A stretch of 64,000 nt of DNA from Pseudomonadota bacterium (GCA_018817385.1 JAHIUA010000036.1:1-64000), one strand, 5' to 3'; shown: positions 1-8,967, numbered from the stretch's first letter. A program made the numbers and translations. Notes: generated by a model from the letters alone, not told the origin.

Positions 1-96
1 ACCCGGGTAGAGGGGGACCAGTTCACCGGCACGGGTGTTGCCGCTGACAATCCAGGAAAGGAAAAAAACAGTGGCAAGCGCGTATGGTATTTTCAT
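1..96 (-). CDS. N-terminus of an exported protein, cut by the window edge
   Basis: The reverse strand reads ATG at 96-94, preceded by a TAAGGAGT ribosome site at about 104-111, and stays open for 32 codons to the window edge. The visible peptide starts MKIPYALATVFFLSWIVSG and continues to an Ala-Gly pair, which is a typical Sec signal peptide with a hydrophobic core and a probable cleavage site near residue 23. It starts 53 bp after the PilY1-1 stop on the same strand, so it is probably the last or next gene of pilus cluster 1. The mature protein lies outside the window, so its function cannot be given. Confidence 0.65.
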   Translation of the reverse strand, partial: MKIPYALATVFFLSWIVSGNTRAGELVPLYPG

Positions 97-149
97 TGTT
101 GTACTCCTTATCTTTGTTACAATCGTGCAGGGGAACGATAGCTTTCTTT

Positions 150-3100
150 CTATCGTTCACGCCAGTAGTAAACGCCGTCTTTTTCTTTGGTCTCCCAAAT
201 AACTTCTGTACTTCCGGCAGAGCTGCTGAATACCTTGAGTTCTCGTGGATTGTTAGGGTCGTCCAGGATAACAGGGGTGTGCAGCATGCCGCTGAACATC
301 TTTCCGGTTGGCGCCACATCTCCAATTCCATCGCCATCCAGATCAAGCAGATCGTGGTCATCTATGACGCCGTCACCGTTGATATCAAATGCAGGAGAGT
401 TTAATCTGCTGCCATCAACGGCATCTATCTCGTGGAGGATGGAATTACCGCCACCACTACAGGGGGAATCGTCTGGAATAAAGGAGAGGACAATGGCCTT
501 GCCGTCACGGATGATGACATTTTTGATCACCCGCTCTCCAGCCAGGGCTGCCTCATCTGCTTCATCAATGGAGCCATCGCCATCATTATCCTCACCGTCA
601 CTGCCGCGGTGGAGGCCAAAGGGGAGATTGAAAAACCAACCGACGTGACCGATATCTTCTCCTGTCTCGTCTATGGTTCCATCCATGTCGTTATCCGTAT
701 TGTCACTGGCATAGGGTGCTGGTGACACAGGAATGCATCTTTCAGCAACGCCTCGGTTATCGCTTTCATCGTCATCATCATCTATGAAGCCGTCGCTGTC
801 ATTATCGATACCATCGGAACAGGCGAGATACCAGTTGATGGTGTTGTCGCTGAATGTGCGAAGGTAGGTGCTGGCCGGGGCATAGTAGCGGAAATCAATC
901 TCGGTCTGTTCAAGGAGCTGAGCTGTTGTCAGGTTGCTCAGGGTCTTGTCAGGGAGAAGGGAACCCAAATAGGCTGCCGGGTCGAGCCGTTTCTCTCCAT
1001 TCTCATCAATGATACCATCTTTGTCATTGTCCAGGCCATCTGAGTCAGGGACAATCTTGGCAGCATAGTCCCACAGTCCATAAATGGTCTGTTGGCTGTT
1101 GTCGCCGCGATCGTCTTCACCGAGGAATTTTCCGCTCCCGAAGATTACCAGGTATCCATCTTTGCCGTAGCTTGGATGATGGGTAATATCCGGAGCTGAG
1201 GTTATGGGCTGGCCGGTAGCAGCAAAAAGTGGTTGCGGCACATCAACGTGTCCGAGTCCATCATCATCTGCGGCATCGATGCGTATGCTCCCTGTCGGGT
1301 TATAGTTGTCTGCACCCATGACCACGCCCCAGTTGTCCGGATTGGGATCGGTCAGGTCGAATTTCCACATATTTCCCTTGAGGTCACCGGCATAGACATA
1401 ATCGACACGGTCGTCATTGTTGATATCTATTACTGCTGTTTCAGAGAGGCCATTGGAGCCGCGGGCACCGGTGTCAATTTTTCTGACCAGATTGCCGGAA
1501 AATGCATCAACGACATAGAGTACAGCTGATTCATTGACACTCTCGTAGCCGTTGCCAAAGATGACAACCCAGGGTGAATCGGTAAGATTGAACTGCTCAT
1601 TGTAGGATTTGTAGGACTTGACGATAAATGGGGCACTGTAGCTGTAACCCATGTCATCGTCAGTACCGGTGTAGATCAGTTCACCGATTTCATCAATTGA
1701 GCCATCGTTGTCATTGTCGATGCTGTCGCTGTAGTCTTCGTCAGCCTCGTCAATGGCACCGTCACCATCATTGTCGATGGTATCTGTGGATTGATCCGCA
1801 CCATAGGTGTATGCGGGTACAGAAGGGTACTCCCACATCACCATGTCGTTGTCGGTGGTTGTCAACTGGGTTTCTGTTTTGGTGGCCGAGCTTTCTATGT
1901 CACTAATATTCAAGGCGTAGATTCCCTTACCCCCCTTATTGAAGCCACCGACGAGCATGGTGAACTTTTTGGTTTCCCAGAGCTCATCAACATAGCCGTC
2001 TCCGTTGTTATCTACGTTGTCGCTGTAATCTTCGTCATCCCCGTTAAGGCCTTCATTGCAGTAGGTGGCAGGATTGAAGACATTTTTATTGTCGTCAAAA
2101 CAGCCATCGGCATCATTGTCGACACCGTCTTCATTCTGGTTGCCGGCCAAGAAGTTCATCCTCTTATAAGTCGGGGTGGCGTCTACGAAAAATCTGTGTA
2201 TGAAATCAACATCGGTGAGGTCATGAAGTTGATATGAAACATGGTGGGGGATGTAGCCCATCATTTCAGAACCTGTGTTGGCATTAAAGGCGTGCAGTAT
2301 CCCGTCATTGCCACCGGTAAAAATAACGCCACCTTCTTCGTCCGTCTCATCAACGGTGCCATCGCTATCATTGTCTATGCCATCACTGGCAGCATGCTCT
2401 GCCGGGACGAGCAGTGGCGCAGAGTGGATAATATCGCCAAGCATTTTATTACGACTTCTAAAACCATGAATTTCACTGCCACGAATATAATCAACCACCT
2501 TGCTGTCCCGGAGCAGGGCGATCTGCTGGTTGTCGGAGAGGTTCGCATATCTGAAGGGCTGGCCCTTGCTGCCGTCAAAGGTGATAATTCTGCGTCCGGT
2601 GTCCCAATTCTGGTTCTGCAGCTTTTCTTTTGCGTGCCATTTGACATTGCTCTCCTCTTTCAAAACCTCTCCTGTACTGGGGTTAATCGGGTAAGCGGTT
2701 ACATCTCCCTCCCAGGACCCACTGCTGTAACTTGATTGGAAAAGCAAAATGTTTGATGTCAGCTCGTCACCATTAACTGATACCGATGCCCCTGAGGCGG
2801 CTCGGGAGGAGATGTTACTGAATAAATCCGTTAAGGCGGTGACCAGAGAGTCTGGGTTTTTGGCACTGAAGAATTCGCCGTGGCCGCTTACTGCGGCATG
2901 CCACATGTCATCGATGTTTTCTCCTTCGCAACCCACACAGGGTTGTGGCCAGGTTGGTGTGGGAGTATTAGGGTCTAAAAAGTAAGGATCATCTATACAA
3001 GAGGGGCTGTCGGGAGTGCCATCGTTATCGAGGTCGAACTTGTTCAGTACACCGTCCAGACCAAAAGATATGGCAAAGGTGATCATATGCTGGGAAGTCA

Positions 3101-5435
3101 GGCTGTCATAGTTGTTGGTGGCCAGTTCGTTTGGCAGGGTGGTGGATAAATCATCATTGTAAAAGAGCCAGGCTACGTCAGCCAGGGTGTCTGACCAACC
3201 ATCCTGGTAGGGAGCACCTGCTCCACTGTTCTGGTTGCCGACCCCAGGTGAGGTTCCATTCCAGTACCCGTCTGACATGACAATGGCATAGGTCTGTTGA
3301 CAGGCGCCACCTTTGTCCTCATCATAATAGGGAGAGGTGCCCAGGTTGCCATCAAGGCCGTCATCCTGGTCAAAATAGCGGCCGACATTGAGCAGGGCAG
3401 TGCGTAACGGTGTACCGCTTCCCGAATTGACGCCATACAGATTATTCAGAAGATCATCACTTCGGTCGACTGTGGTTGAGCCACCACCGATAAACTTCAC
3501 AGCGTCGGCAACCGTGCTGCTCCCTGTGCTGCCGGCATGACGTTCTATCTCTACATAACCAGATGTGCCGTTGCTGAAATTATAGGTTCCCAGATCAATC
3601 CAGTAGCCACAACAGCCGGTATCAACCGGGTCTGTACAATCGGCGTCAGTCGTTACATTAGTGCCGTTCGCCCGCTGATTGTAATAGAATACAGTATCGC
3701 CACCAGTATGATGAATGGTGACCCTGGCTTTTTGATCCCGGTCATTATAGCAGTTCCACCAGGCCTGTACCTGATAGTTGTCTGTTGTGGGGAGATTCGG
3801 TTGAAAGCGGGCTGTTCTGCCTGAGGTTGAGGTGTAGTAAGCGCTGTTTTCCCATTCGTGAGGGCTGCCGGATTCGTACCAATTGCCATTGTCACTGTAG
3901 GTACTGTCTTTATTGTCCGAGTGAACTGTGACGCTCTCTTCGACTTTAATGGGGAGTACTGACTGTCGGAGACCGGAGTTGATGGTATAATAACCGACAT
4001 ATATGCCATCAAGATCGGCAATGGTTCGGGAAATTGCAGCCTTGGCCGTTAATTCGCGACGGCGATAGAAAGAAAACCAGTTGGCAAAGTTCTGTAAGTC
4101 TTCAAGGTTGGTCTTGGCTGTAGTGGAGCCATCTTCATTGGTGAATTTGGGAATGATGACATCAGGTATATCACTGTCCAGTACACGGGTGGCATATTGC
4201 ACTTCATCATAGGTGTCATTGTCTATGTCAAGGGCGGTGGTCAGGTAATAATGACGCTCCAGTTCATTGACATCTACTTGACCAACGACTCCTCCATCTC
4301 CATCCCCATCAAGATCGTTAGTCGTCACATCTGCACTGTCGCCAGCGTCATCGGTCCAGACAAAATTGACCAGATAGACTTCGCCGTTCTGGGGGATTCC
4401 ATCGTCATTGCTATCATTAACAGTATAGTAATGGGCCACCTTTACATCCAATGCCAGGGCCTCTCCTGCAGGAATAAAGGCAACAGCATCAGCAATGGTG
4501 CTGCTTCCGTTGGGAGTATCGCGGCGAATGGTCACAGTTCCTTGGCGACCGGCGCTGAATGCAAAACTCTGGCCACTGAACATTTCTACCCATTCGCCAC
4601 AGACCCCGCTTTCGGGGGTGTTGGTGCTGGTGGCGTTCTGATTCCAATTCTGAGTCATGTCAGGGGTGCCATTGCCATCAGGATCCACCTCAATCAAGGC
4701 GCTTTGGTCACGACCGTTATAGCAATTGATAAAGGTGTAGACTGTATAGCTGCCAGCAGTTGGAATGTCCGGCGTGAAGACAGCGTACTCGCCATCGGTG
4801 GAGGTAAAACGAGAGCTTCCGTTCCACTCAGGGGTTGGGCTGGATTCCTGCCAATGGGCAGCAGTGCCGCCACCTGTGTCATATTCGACATAGGATGGAG
4901 CGCCATCGGCGTTATCGACTACAACGCCAGGTAAGAGAGGGAGATTGGCATAGTAAACATCATGGATATTCTGGGTAACAGCGGAATGGATAGGATTTGA
5001 TCTGGGGTTTACCAGGTCGGCTTTATGGGGCGGGGTGCCATCGGTGCCGGCCAGGGTCTCCCAGCGTGGCCACGGTTCATAAGAAGAATGGGGATTGTAG
5101 AAAATTTTATTATATTCAGACCATTGGGAGAGCCATTCCAACTTTCTGCCACCGTCCAATACTTCTCCCGTATAGGCGTTATCGCCGGGACTATACAGGT
5201 AATAGTCATTATGGAATAAGCCATCATCTTCAGCAATAAATTCCCAGTCCATACTGCCGGAGTTGTCGAGAACAAAAACGACATTGGGAGGAGCGGTCTG
5301 CACCTTGGTTTCCATGGGCTCATCACTCAAGAAATCAGCGGCCCAGAGGCAGGGGCTGGTTAGAGAGAAACTGATCGCCAGCGAAAGAGTCAGTATCCTA
5401 TTGTGTATCATTCGTTTTCCATGTTGTGTTGCCAT
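150..5435 (-). CDS. pilY1: PilY1-type pilus tip adhesin 1, with VWA, two golvesin-like domains and Asp-rich loops
   Basis: Giant secreted protein of about 1761 aa. The start at 5435 is chosen because GGAGG lies 8 nt upstream; a GTG 15 bases earlier is in frame but lacks a site. A signal peptide ends near AALWAADF-like residues, then a von Willebrand A motif DNSGSM (MIDAS) appears near residue 50. Two related beta-sandwich insertions of golvesin C-terminal type lie near residues 168-322 and 500-648; both contain a 'NCYN-RDQ' block and end in 'ADAV-F'. The C-terminal PilY1 propeller region has GNDGILHAFNA. About ten DNDxDGxxDE loops are scattered over residues ~1015-1670. PilY1 proteins sit at the pilus tip, bind calcium and mediate adhesion or surface sensing; ligand binding by the insertions is inference. 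Confidence 0.9.
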   Translation of the reverse strand: MATQHGKRMIHNRILTLSLAISFSLTSPCLWAADFLSDEPMETKVQTAPPNVVFVLDNSGSMDWEFIAEDDGLFHNDYYLYSPGDNAYTGEVLDGGRKLEWLSQWSEYNKIFYNPHSSYEPWPRWETLAGTDGTPPHKADLVNPRSNPIHSAVTQNIHDVYYANLPLLPGVVVDNADGAPSYVEYDTGGGTAAHWQESSPTPEWNGSSRFTSTDGEYAVFTPDIPTAGSYTVYTFINCYNGRDQSALIEVDPDGNGTPDMTQNWNQNATSTNTPESGVCGEWVEMFSGQSFAFSAGRQGTVTIRRDTPNGSSTIADAVAFIPAGEALALDVKVAHYYTVNDSNDDGIPQNGEVYLVNFVWTDDAGDSADVTTNDLDGDGDGGVVGQVDVNELERHYYLTTALDIDNDTYDEVQYATRVLDSDIPDVIIPKFTNEDGSTTAKTNLEDLQNFANWFSFYRRRELTAKAAISRTIADLDGIYVGYYTINSGLRQSVLPIKVEESVTVHSDNKDSTYSDNGNWYESGSPHEWENSAYYTSTSGRTARFQPNLPTTDNYQVQAWWNCYNDRDQKARVTIHHTGGDTVFYYNQRANGTNVTTDADCTDPVDTGCCGYWIDLGTYNFSNGTSGYVEIERHAGSTGSSTVADAVKFIGGGSTTVDRSDDLLNNLYGVNSGSGTPLRTALLNVGRYFDQDDGLDGNLGTSPYYDEDKGGACQQTYAIVMSDGYWNGTSPGVGNQNSGAGAPYQDGWSDTLADVAWLFYNDDLSTTLPNELATNNYDSLTSQHMITFAISFGLDGVLNKFDLDNDGTPDSPSCIDDPYFLDPNTPTPTWPQPCVGCEGENIDDMWHAAVSGHGEFFSAKNPDSLVTALTDLFSNISSRAASGASVSVNGDELTSNILLFQSSYSSGSWEGDVTAYPINPSTGEVLKEESNVKWHAKEKLQNQNWDTGRRIITFDGSKGQPFRYANLSDNQQIALLRDSKVVDYIRGSEIHGFRSRNKMLGDIIHSAPLLVPAEHAASDGIDNDSDGTVDETDEEGGVIFTGGNDGILHAFNANTGSEMMGYIPHHVSYQLHDLTDVDFIHRFFVDATPTYKRMNFLAGNQNEDGVDNDADGCFDDNKNVFNPATYCNEGLNGDDEDYSDNVDNNGDGYVDELWETKKFTMLVGGFNKGGKGIYALNISDIESSATKTETQLTTTDNDMVMWEYPSVPAYTYGADQSTDTIDNDGDGAIDEADEDYSDSIDNDNDGSIDEIGELIYTGTDDDMGYSYSAPFIVKSYKSYNEQFNLTDSPWVVIFGNGYESVNESAVLYVVDAFSGNLVRKIDTGARGSNGLSETAVIDINNDDRVDYVYAGDLKGNMWKFDLTDPNPDNWGVVMGADNYNPTGSIRIDAADDDGLGHVDVPQPLFAATGQPITSAPDITHHPSYGKDGYLVIFGSGKFLGEDDRGDNSQQTIYGLWDYAAKIVPDSDGLDNDKDGIIDENGEKRLDPAAYLGSLLPDKTLSNLTTAQLLEQTEIDFRYYAPASTYLRTFSDNTINWYLACSDGIDNDSDGFIDDDDDESDNRGVAERCIPVSPAPYASDNTDNDMDGTIDETGEDIGHVGWFFNLPFGLHRGSDGEDNDGDGSIDEADEAALAGERVIKNVIIRDGKAIVLSFIPDDSPCSGGGNSILHEIDAVDGSRLNSPAFDINGDGVIDDHDLLDLDGDGIGDVAPTGKMFSGMLHTPVILDDPNNPRELKVFSSSAGSTEVIWETKEKDGVYYWRER

Positions 5436-5531
5436 GCCATTTTCCTCCACAAAAGATAACTACCTTGCTGGATTTAGTTTGTATTGGTCGCTGTGCTTGC
5501 CTGGTGTAAAATTCAATCACAGCAAGAAAAC

Positions 5532-6122
5532 CTATTGTTCCGAGGTATCTAGTCTTTTCCGAAAACCTATTTCCACCGTTTTTTCACCCACACCCTGGGC
5601 GGAAAGGCCTATGATTTTAAAATTGTACATTGCACTGTTGGTCGTCATTTTTAAAGATGAGCTGGCGTCACTGCCACTGGCAATCCCAAGTCCATAGGCT
5701 TTTTTGGCAATTGCTTGACTTCCGTTGTCAATGCCGGAAACCGTGGAGAAGCAGGTGCGGTTGATAACGGTGGCAAAAATGATTTCTTCATCCCACTCGT
5801 CCTCGTCTCCTTCTTCCAGGTTATCCATTTCCGTCTGTTGGGAGGTGGTGAGATTCTTGCCGTCGACCCGTTCCAGCCAGTCCCCCATGGCACGAAGATC
5901 TATCATTGTTGATTCATTGCCAATGCATTGTGATCCTTCGGTACTTACAGCCTCGCCCTGATAGAGGTTGTTTTTTATGGATCGTTCATTGCCGGCAATC
6001 TTGACATCTGTGGTCGAGGTGCGTGTGGCCATGATACCGCCCACAGAGAGAACCATCATGATGAGCAGACAGAGGACTAAGACAAAGCCTTCATCATTAT
6101 TCGCAATAGATATCTTTTTCAT
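5532..6122 (-). CDS. pilX: PilX-type minor pilin 1
   Basis: 196 aa. The N-terminus DEGFVLVLCLLIMMVLSVGG is a PilX_N-type prepilin-like helix, followed by the family block VKIAGNERSIKNNLYQGEA, which resembles the 'EI.IAGN.R.....F..AD' signature of PilX proteins. The start is supported by AGAGGAT three bases upstream of the ATG. The helix would anchor the protein in the inner membrane before assembly into the pseudopilus tip complex. It lies 96 bp upstream of PilY1-1 and 8 bp downstream of PilV, in the order usual for such clusters. The globular part contains an acidic segment near residues 95-105 (EEGDEDEWDEE), a local oddity. Confidence 0.85.
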   Translation of the reverse strand: MKKISIANNDEGFVLVLCLLIMMVLSVGGIMATRTSTTDVKIAGNERSIKNNLYQGEAVSTEGSQCIGNESTMIDLRAMGDWLERVDGKNLTTSQQTEMDNLEEGDEDEWDEEIIFATVINRTCFSTVSGIDNGSQAIAKKAYGLGIASGSDASSSLKMTTNSAMYNFKIIGLSAQGVGEKTVEIGFRKRLDTSEQ

Positions 6123-6130
6123 AAGATCCT

Positions 6131-6640
6131 CTATATATTTGACTTGATCGTTGAAAAGCTGACACGATTGCCAAACCCTGTATTATTTCTGACAATGACA
6201 CGAATAGTATCCATGCCGTTATCCGGATAGTCGCGGGCCACATTGATATCAAGAGTGAAATTGCCACCGTTGGCAGTTATTGTCCTGGTGTAGTCGGAGG
6301 TAGTTCCTGCACCGGGATCGGTAATGTCATCGAGGCCGGCCTGGTTGTTGTTGGAGCCAGCTCCATCGCTGAAAGTGTCACCATCGGTGTCGATGGCCCC
6401 ATCACCATCGGTGTCGATGTCAAGGTCGTAATTAGCGGCATCATAGGGCATGTTCACAATCTCCTCGACTATGATAGCGGCGGTGTTGGTGGAAGCAGTG
6501 AGTCGGTTCGCGGCAGCGTTCCCTGTAATGGAAGCCATCTGCATTGTGTAAACAGCTGTGACTCCGATGGAGAGGACGACCACCGCAATCAGCACCTCAA
6601 GAAGAGTGAAACCCGGGCTGGTATCAAGTGTGTTTTTCAT
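6131..6640 (-). CDS. pilV: PilV-type minor prepilin 1
   Basis: About 169 aa from ATG at 6640; a GTG nine bases upstream directly abuts the PilW stop and is the alternative. A short leader ends in PG, then FTLLEVLIAVVVLSIGV, the class III (type IV prepilin) signal cut by PilD with Glu at +5. The mature domain has an Asp-rich insertion (DLDIDTDGDGAIDTDGD) near residues 65-85 that resembles an EF-hand-like calcium loop. The same insertion position recurs in the PilV paralogues of clusters 2 and 3. The protein is probably part of the minor pilin tip complex that carries PilY1-1. Confidence 0.85.
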   Translation of the reverse strand: MKNTLDTSPGFTLLEVLIAVVVLSIGVTAVYTMQMASITGNAAANRLTASTNTAAIIVEEIVNMPYDAANYDLDIDTDGDGAIDTDGDTFSDGAGSNNNQAGLDDITDPGAGTTSDYTRTITANGGNFTLDINVARDYPDNGMDTIRVIVRNNTGFGNRVSFSTIKSNI

Positions 6641-6649
6641 TGCTGTCAC

Positions 6650-7393
6650 TCACTGGTTACGGAGACGGACCCGACTGATGTGGAGTCGACGTCTGAAATG
6701 ATCGTTAGCAGGGTTGCCGGTGCCTGCGACACTGCCGTTTAAATCAAAATCTGTACCGGATGCTGCTGTGTAGAGGGCGTTATTGACAAAATTGGGGTCA
6801 GGTTTGTTGGCGCGCACCAATAAAGAGACTTCGACAAAGGCGATTTGAGCAAACTGGGCAGTGGTGGTGGGGTTGACAATAGGAGTGACTCCGTCTGTCA
6901 GCAGATAGCGGAATTCCAGTCCTTCAATATTGTCGGCGATGCGGGCACTGCCGACCCGTCGATTGATGCAGTCATTATCTGTTGTCACGGCCCCATCCCC
7001 ATTGAAATCTATGGCATTGTCGCAATCAAAACGCGAATAACTGAATGTTTCATTGCGTAACGGCCCTAAGGGGCCATCGGCATCTGTAGTGGCTGGGGCA
7101 CCGGCATCTTCATTCAGATCAGCGGTGAAAGGGAGTTGTGTTGAAGTGGGAGGATTTGTCAGGGTGAAGCCGTAGAGACCGCTGCTCGTATTGTCGACCC
7201 CGAGATTGTGGAGGTCACGGGTCAGTACCTCCATGGCAGCCCGGATAGTCTGCTGCATCTGGGACACCTCTACCTGGGCCTGAAATCCGCGTTGCTGGCC
7301 GCGAAAGACGGTGAAAAGGATAATGGTTATCAGAGAGGTTAACACCAGTGATAACATGAGCTCGACCAGGGTGAATCCTTTTTCCTCCTTCAT
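6650..7393 (-). CDS. pilW: PilW-type minor prepilin 1
   Basis: About 247 aa. The ATG at 7393 overlaps the stop of the upstream FimT gene as TAATG, implying translational coupling. The leader MKEEKG precedes FTLVELMLSLVLTSLITI, a prepilin signal with Glu at +5. The segment QMQQTIRAAMEVLTRDLHNLG after the helix is the hallmark of PilW/PilJ-like minor pilins. The globular domain includes 'DFNGDGAVTTDND', another Asp loop. It ends in an RRRLHISRVRLRNQ tail, matching the RRR-x-x tails of PilW-2 and PilW-3. It probably links FimT and PilV within the tip-initiating complex. Confidence 0.87.
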   Translation of the reverse strand: MKEEKGFTLVELMLSLVLTSLITIILFTVFRGQQRGFQAQVEVSQMQQTIRAAMEVLTRDLHNLGVDNTSSGLYGFTLTNPPTSTQLPFTADLNEDAGAPATTDADGPLGPLRNETFSYSRFDCDNAIDFNGDGAVTTDNDCINRRVGSARIADNIEGLEFRYLLTDGVTPIVNPTTTAQFAQIAFVEVSLLVRANKPDPNFVNNALYTAASGTDFDLNGSVAGTGNPANDHFRRRLHISRVRLRNQ

Positions 7394-8208
7394 TATTCCC
7401 ACCCCCCTGCGCCGGCGTTTAAGGTTGGATTCCAGTGTCTGATGACTGGGAACCCGGTGTTGAATGTTCCTGCGGCAAATACTGATGCTGTGGCTGCACC
7501 GCAGGCATCGAGATTTGCTCCGTTGCCGGGATTAGCTGGATCGGGACAATAATTCAGATAGACGTAATCAGCCCCAATGGCACTTGAGGTACCATTGGGA
7601 TAAAAGAGGACGAGATTGTTGGCAAAGGTGACAAAATCAGCCGGGTCGGTATTTGCATTGACCCAGTTCGCTGGGGCAAGGCCATATTTGCCATAATTGC
7701 CATAATTCACATTGGTGACATCGAGTAAGTCGCCAGCTTCAGGGGCAGCGGGAGGGATGTTCACTGTCCCATTGCCGTTAGTATCGAGGTTCTTTCCCGC
7801 CAGATAAATCGGTTGGACCGGGTTCAAACCATTGCTGCCCAGATTGTCACCAATGGTGAGCCAATCTGCGGCTAAGGCAGTACCCCCGGGCCCCGTGGTA
7901 GCCCCTGGGTCAGAAAAAATATAAAATCGATTATTGGCTGTGTCAAACCAAACGGCCCAGGTTACCCCATCTCGAACAGTCCCTAATCTGGCCTCCTGGA
8001 GGGCGGAATAGATGGCGCGGGCGGCCCCACGCAGGCGCTTGTTGTGTTGCCATCTTTGAAAATTTGGTGCAGCTATGGCAGCTGCAATACCAATAACGAC
8101 TAAGACAATTATCAGTTCGAGGAGGCTGAATCCTGCTCGGGATTGTCTCCGGTGGTCTTGGCGTAGTCCGTGTTGTTTGTCTCGTCTCGTGTTCACTCGT
8201 TTCACCAA
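7393..8208 (-). CDS. fimT: FimT/GspH-type minor prepilin 1, first gene of cluster 1
   Basis: Up to 271 aa. The prepilin signal RAG-FSLLELIIVLVVIGIAAAIAAP follows an unusually long basic leader of about 27 residues. No ATG is available: in-frame candidates are TTG at 8208, GTG at 8205 and GTG at 8196, none with a clear ribosome site, so the exact start is uncertain. The GspH-type core (FQRW...RGAARAIYSALQEAR) follows. It is the promoter-proximal gene of the leftward cluster 1. The sigma-54-type promoter at 8452-8467 predicts a leader of about 230 nt that contains repeat R1 in antisense orientation. Confidence 0.8.
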   Translation of the reverse strand: MVKRVNTRRDKQHGLRQDHRRQSRAGFSLLELIIVLVVIGIAAAIAAPNFQRWQHNKRLRGAARAIYSALQEARLGTVRDGVTWAVWFDTANNRFYIFSDPGATTGPGGTALAADWLTIGDNLGSNGLNPVQPIYLAGKNLDTNGNGTVNIPPAAPEAGDLLDVTNVNYGNYGKYGLAPANWVNANTDPADFVTFANNLVLFYPNGTSSAIGADYVYLNYCPDPANPGNGANLDACGAATASVFAAGTFNTGFPVIRHWNPTLNAGAGGWE

Positions 8209-8252
8209 AAAGTATATTCAAGGGGCCGGGCCGTTTTTCTGTGCGCGGTGCT

Positions 8253-8364
8253 AGTACGTTAGGGATTTTCCTGTGTTTTTTTTGAAAAGAATTTCGCCAA
8301 GGTACCTTCACCCAAAGGGGGCTCTGTACTGAGTGCCGGCTCACCGTTCATCATCGGTGTTAGA
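8253..8364 (+). repeat. R1 repeat, copy 1: hairpin-rich conserved element
   Basis: One of three copies in the window (also 21807 and 63820). The shared order is AGTAC (8253), a hairpin-forming T-rich stretch, GGTAC (8301), CACCC-AAA-GGGG (8309-8320), GTACT (8326), then GTGCCGGCTCACCG and CGGTGTTAG. CACCG (8342-8346) pairs with CGGTG (8355-8359). AGTAC could pair with either GGTAC or GTACT. This copy lies in the predicted 5' leader of pilus cluster 1, but in the orientation opposite to that transcript. Function unknown; it may be a structured RNA or a mobile REP-like element. Confidence 0.7.
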
Positions 8365-8451
8365 TATTAACTCGTAAATACAATTCTGGAGTTGATTGCT
8401 GCTGTTTTTGCTATCTGTCAAAAGAAAGAATTATTCAGTTATGATAATGAA

Positions 8452-8467
8452 AGCAATTGACGTTCCA
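8452..8467 (-). promoter_or_regulatory. Sigma-54-type promoter of pilus cluster 1
   Basis: The minus strand reads TGGAACGTCAATTGCT, one mismatch from the sigma-54 consensus TGGCACG-N4-TTGCT, with the obligatory GG-N10-GC spacing (GG at 8466-8465, GC at 8454-8453). Transcription would start near 8441 and reach the FimT-1 gene at about 8208. A pair of putative activator dyads lies 125-160 bp upstream, the usual distance for a bacterial enhancer-binding protein. Confidence 0.65.
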
Positions 8468-8578
8468 GCTAGCAGTTTTTTGTCGGAAGAAAGGGAAAAG
8501 GAGTGGAAGAACAATGTGGTACATCTGGTGTCGGGTAGGTTCTTCAATACGAAAGGATGATTCTTGGCGGGCAAAGAT

Positions 8579-8626
8579 TGTAAAAAAAGTTAATAGTGGG
8601 CGTGGAAGTGTAAAAAAAATAACAGG
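8579..8626. promoter_or_regulatory. Paired TGT-N10/11-ACA dyads upstream of cluster 1
   Basis: TGTAAAAAAAGTTAATAG (8579) and TGTAAAAAAAATAACAGG (8609) are exactly 30 bp apart. Similar pairs occur upstream of clusters 2 (18007, 18047) and 3 (19101, 19131). The dyad half-sites TGT and A(C/T)A flank an A-rich centre. Position 125-160 bp upstream of the sigma-54-type promoter fits binding by an NtrC/PilR-like activator; the identity of the protein is inference. Confidence 0.55.
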
Positions 8627-8822
8627 TTGGCCTGGCAAAAGAGAGTGGCTGTAATGGTATGTTTTTGAGGTGGAATGAAATGTCCATTAAAATTCAAAAG
8701 TTAGGAAGAAATCTTGAAACAGGTTTTGGCAATGATTTTTTTTGCTCAATTCCGAATGTGTTGTTTCGTTATAGGCCTGAACGTTCTTCTGGGCACTGCT
8801 TTGCGCTGTTATCGGGGGATGG

Positions 8823-8883
8823 GCAAGCGAGCAGTAAAGAAGTGGTACCTTGTTAACTGTCAGCTTCTTTACTGCTTGCTTGC
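8823..8883. repeat. Long hairpin, 20-bp stem, downstream of cluster 2
   Basis: GCAAGCGAGCAGTAAAGAAG (8823-8842) pairs with CTTCTTTACTGCTTGCTTGC (8864-8883), with one G.U-type mismatch and a 21-nt loop. It lies about 85 bp past the PilY1-2 stop on the cluster 2 transcript. There is no T-run on either side, so a simple intrinsic terminator is not supported. It may protect the mRNA 3' end or bind a protein. Confidence 0.65.
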
Positions 8884-8967
8884 TGAGAGGCTGGTCGTGG
8901 AAGAGGTCTTTGCCGTGTCCACTTTTTCAGCCGGGTTCATTTTTGAGTTTTGAGAATAGGAGACTCG

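Noticed and set aside
4197..4934. 245-aa open frame on the plus strand opposite pilY1-1
   Set aside because: Antisense shadow of the Asp-rich coding sequence; no ribosome site, no family features.
8253..8364. R1 as a c-di-GMP (GEMM) riboswitch
   Set aside because: The conserved GEMM core and tetraloop-receptor blocks are absent, and the copy is antisense to the pilus gene it precedes.
8714..8953. 79-aa frame in the gap between clusters 1 and 2
   Set aside because: TTG start and it spans both arms of the 20-bp hairpin; peptide resembles no family.
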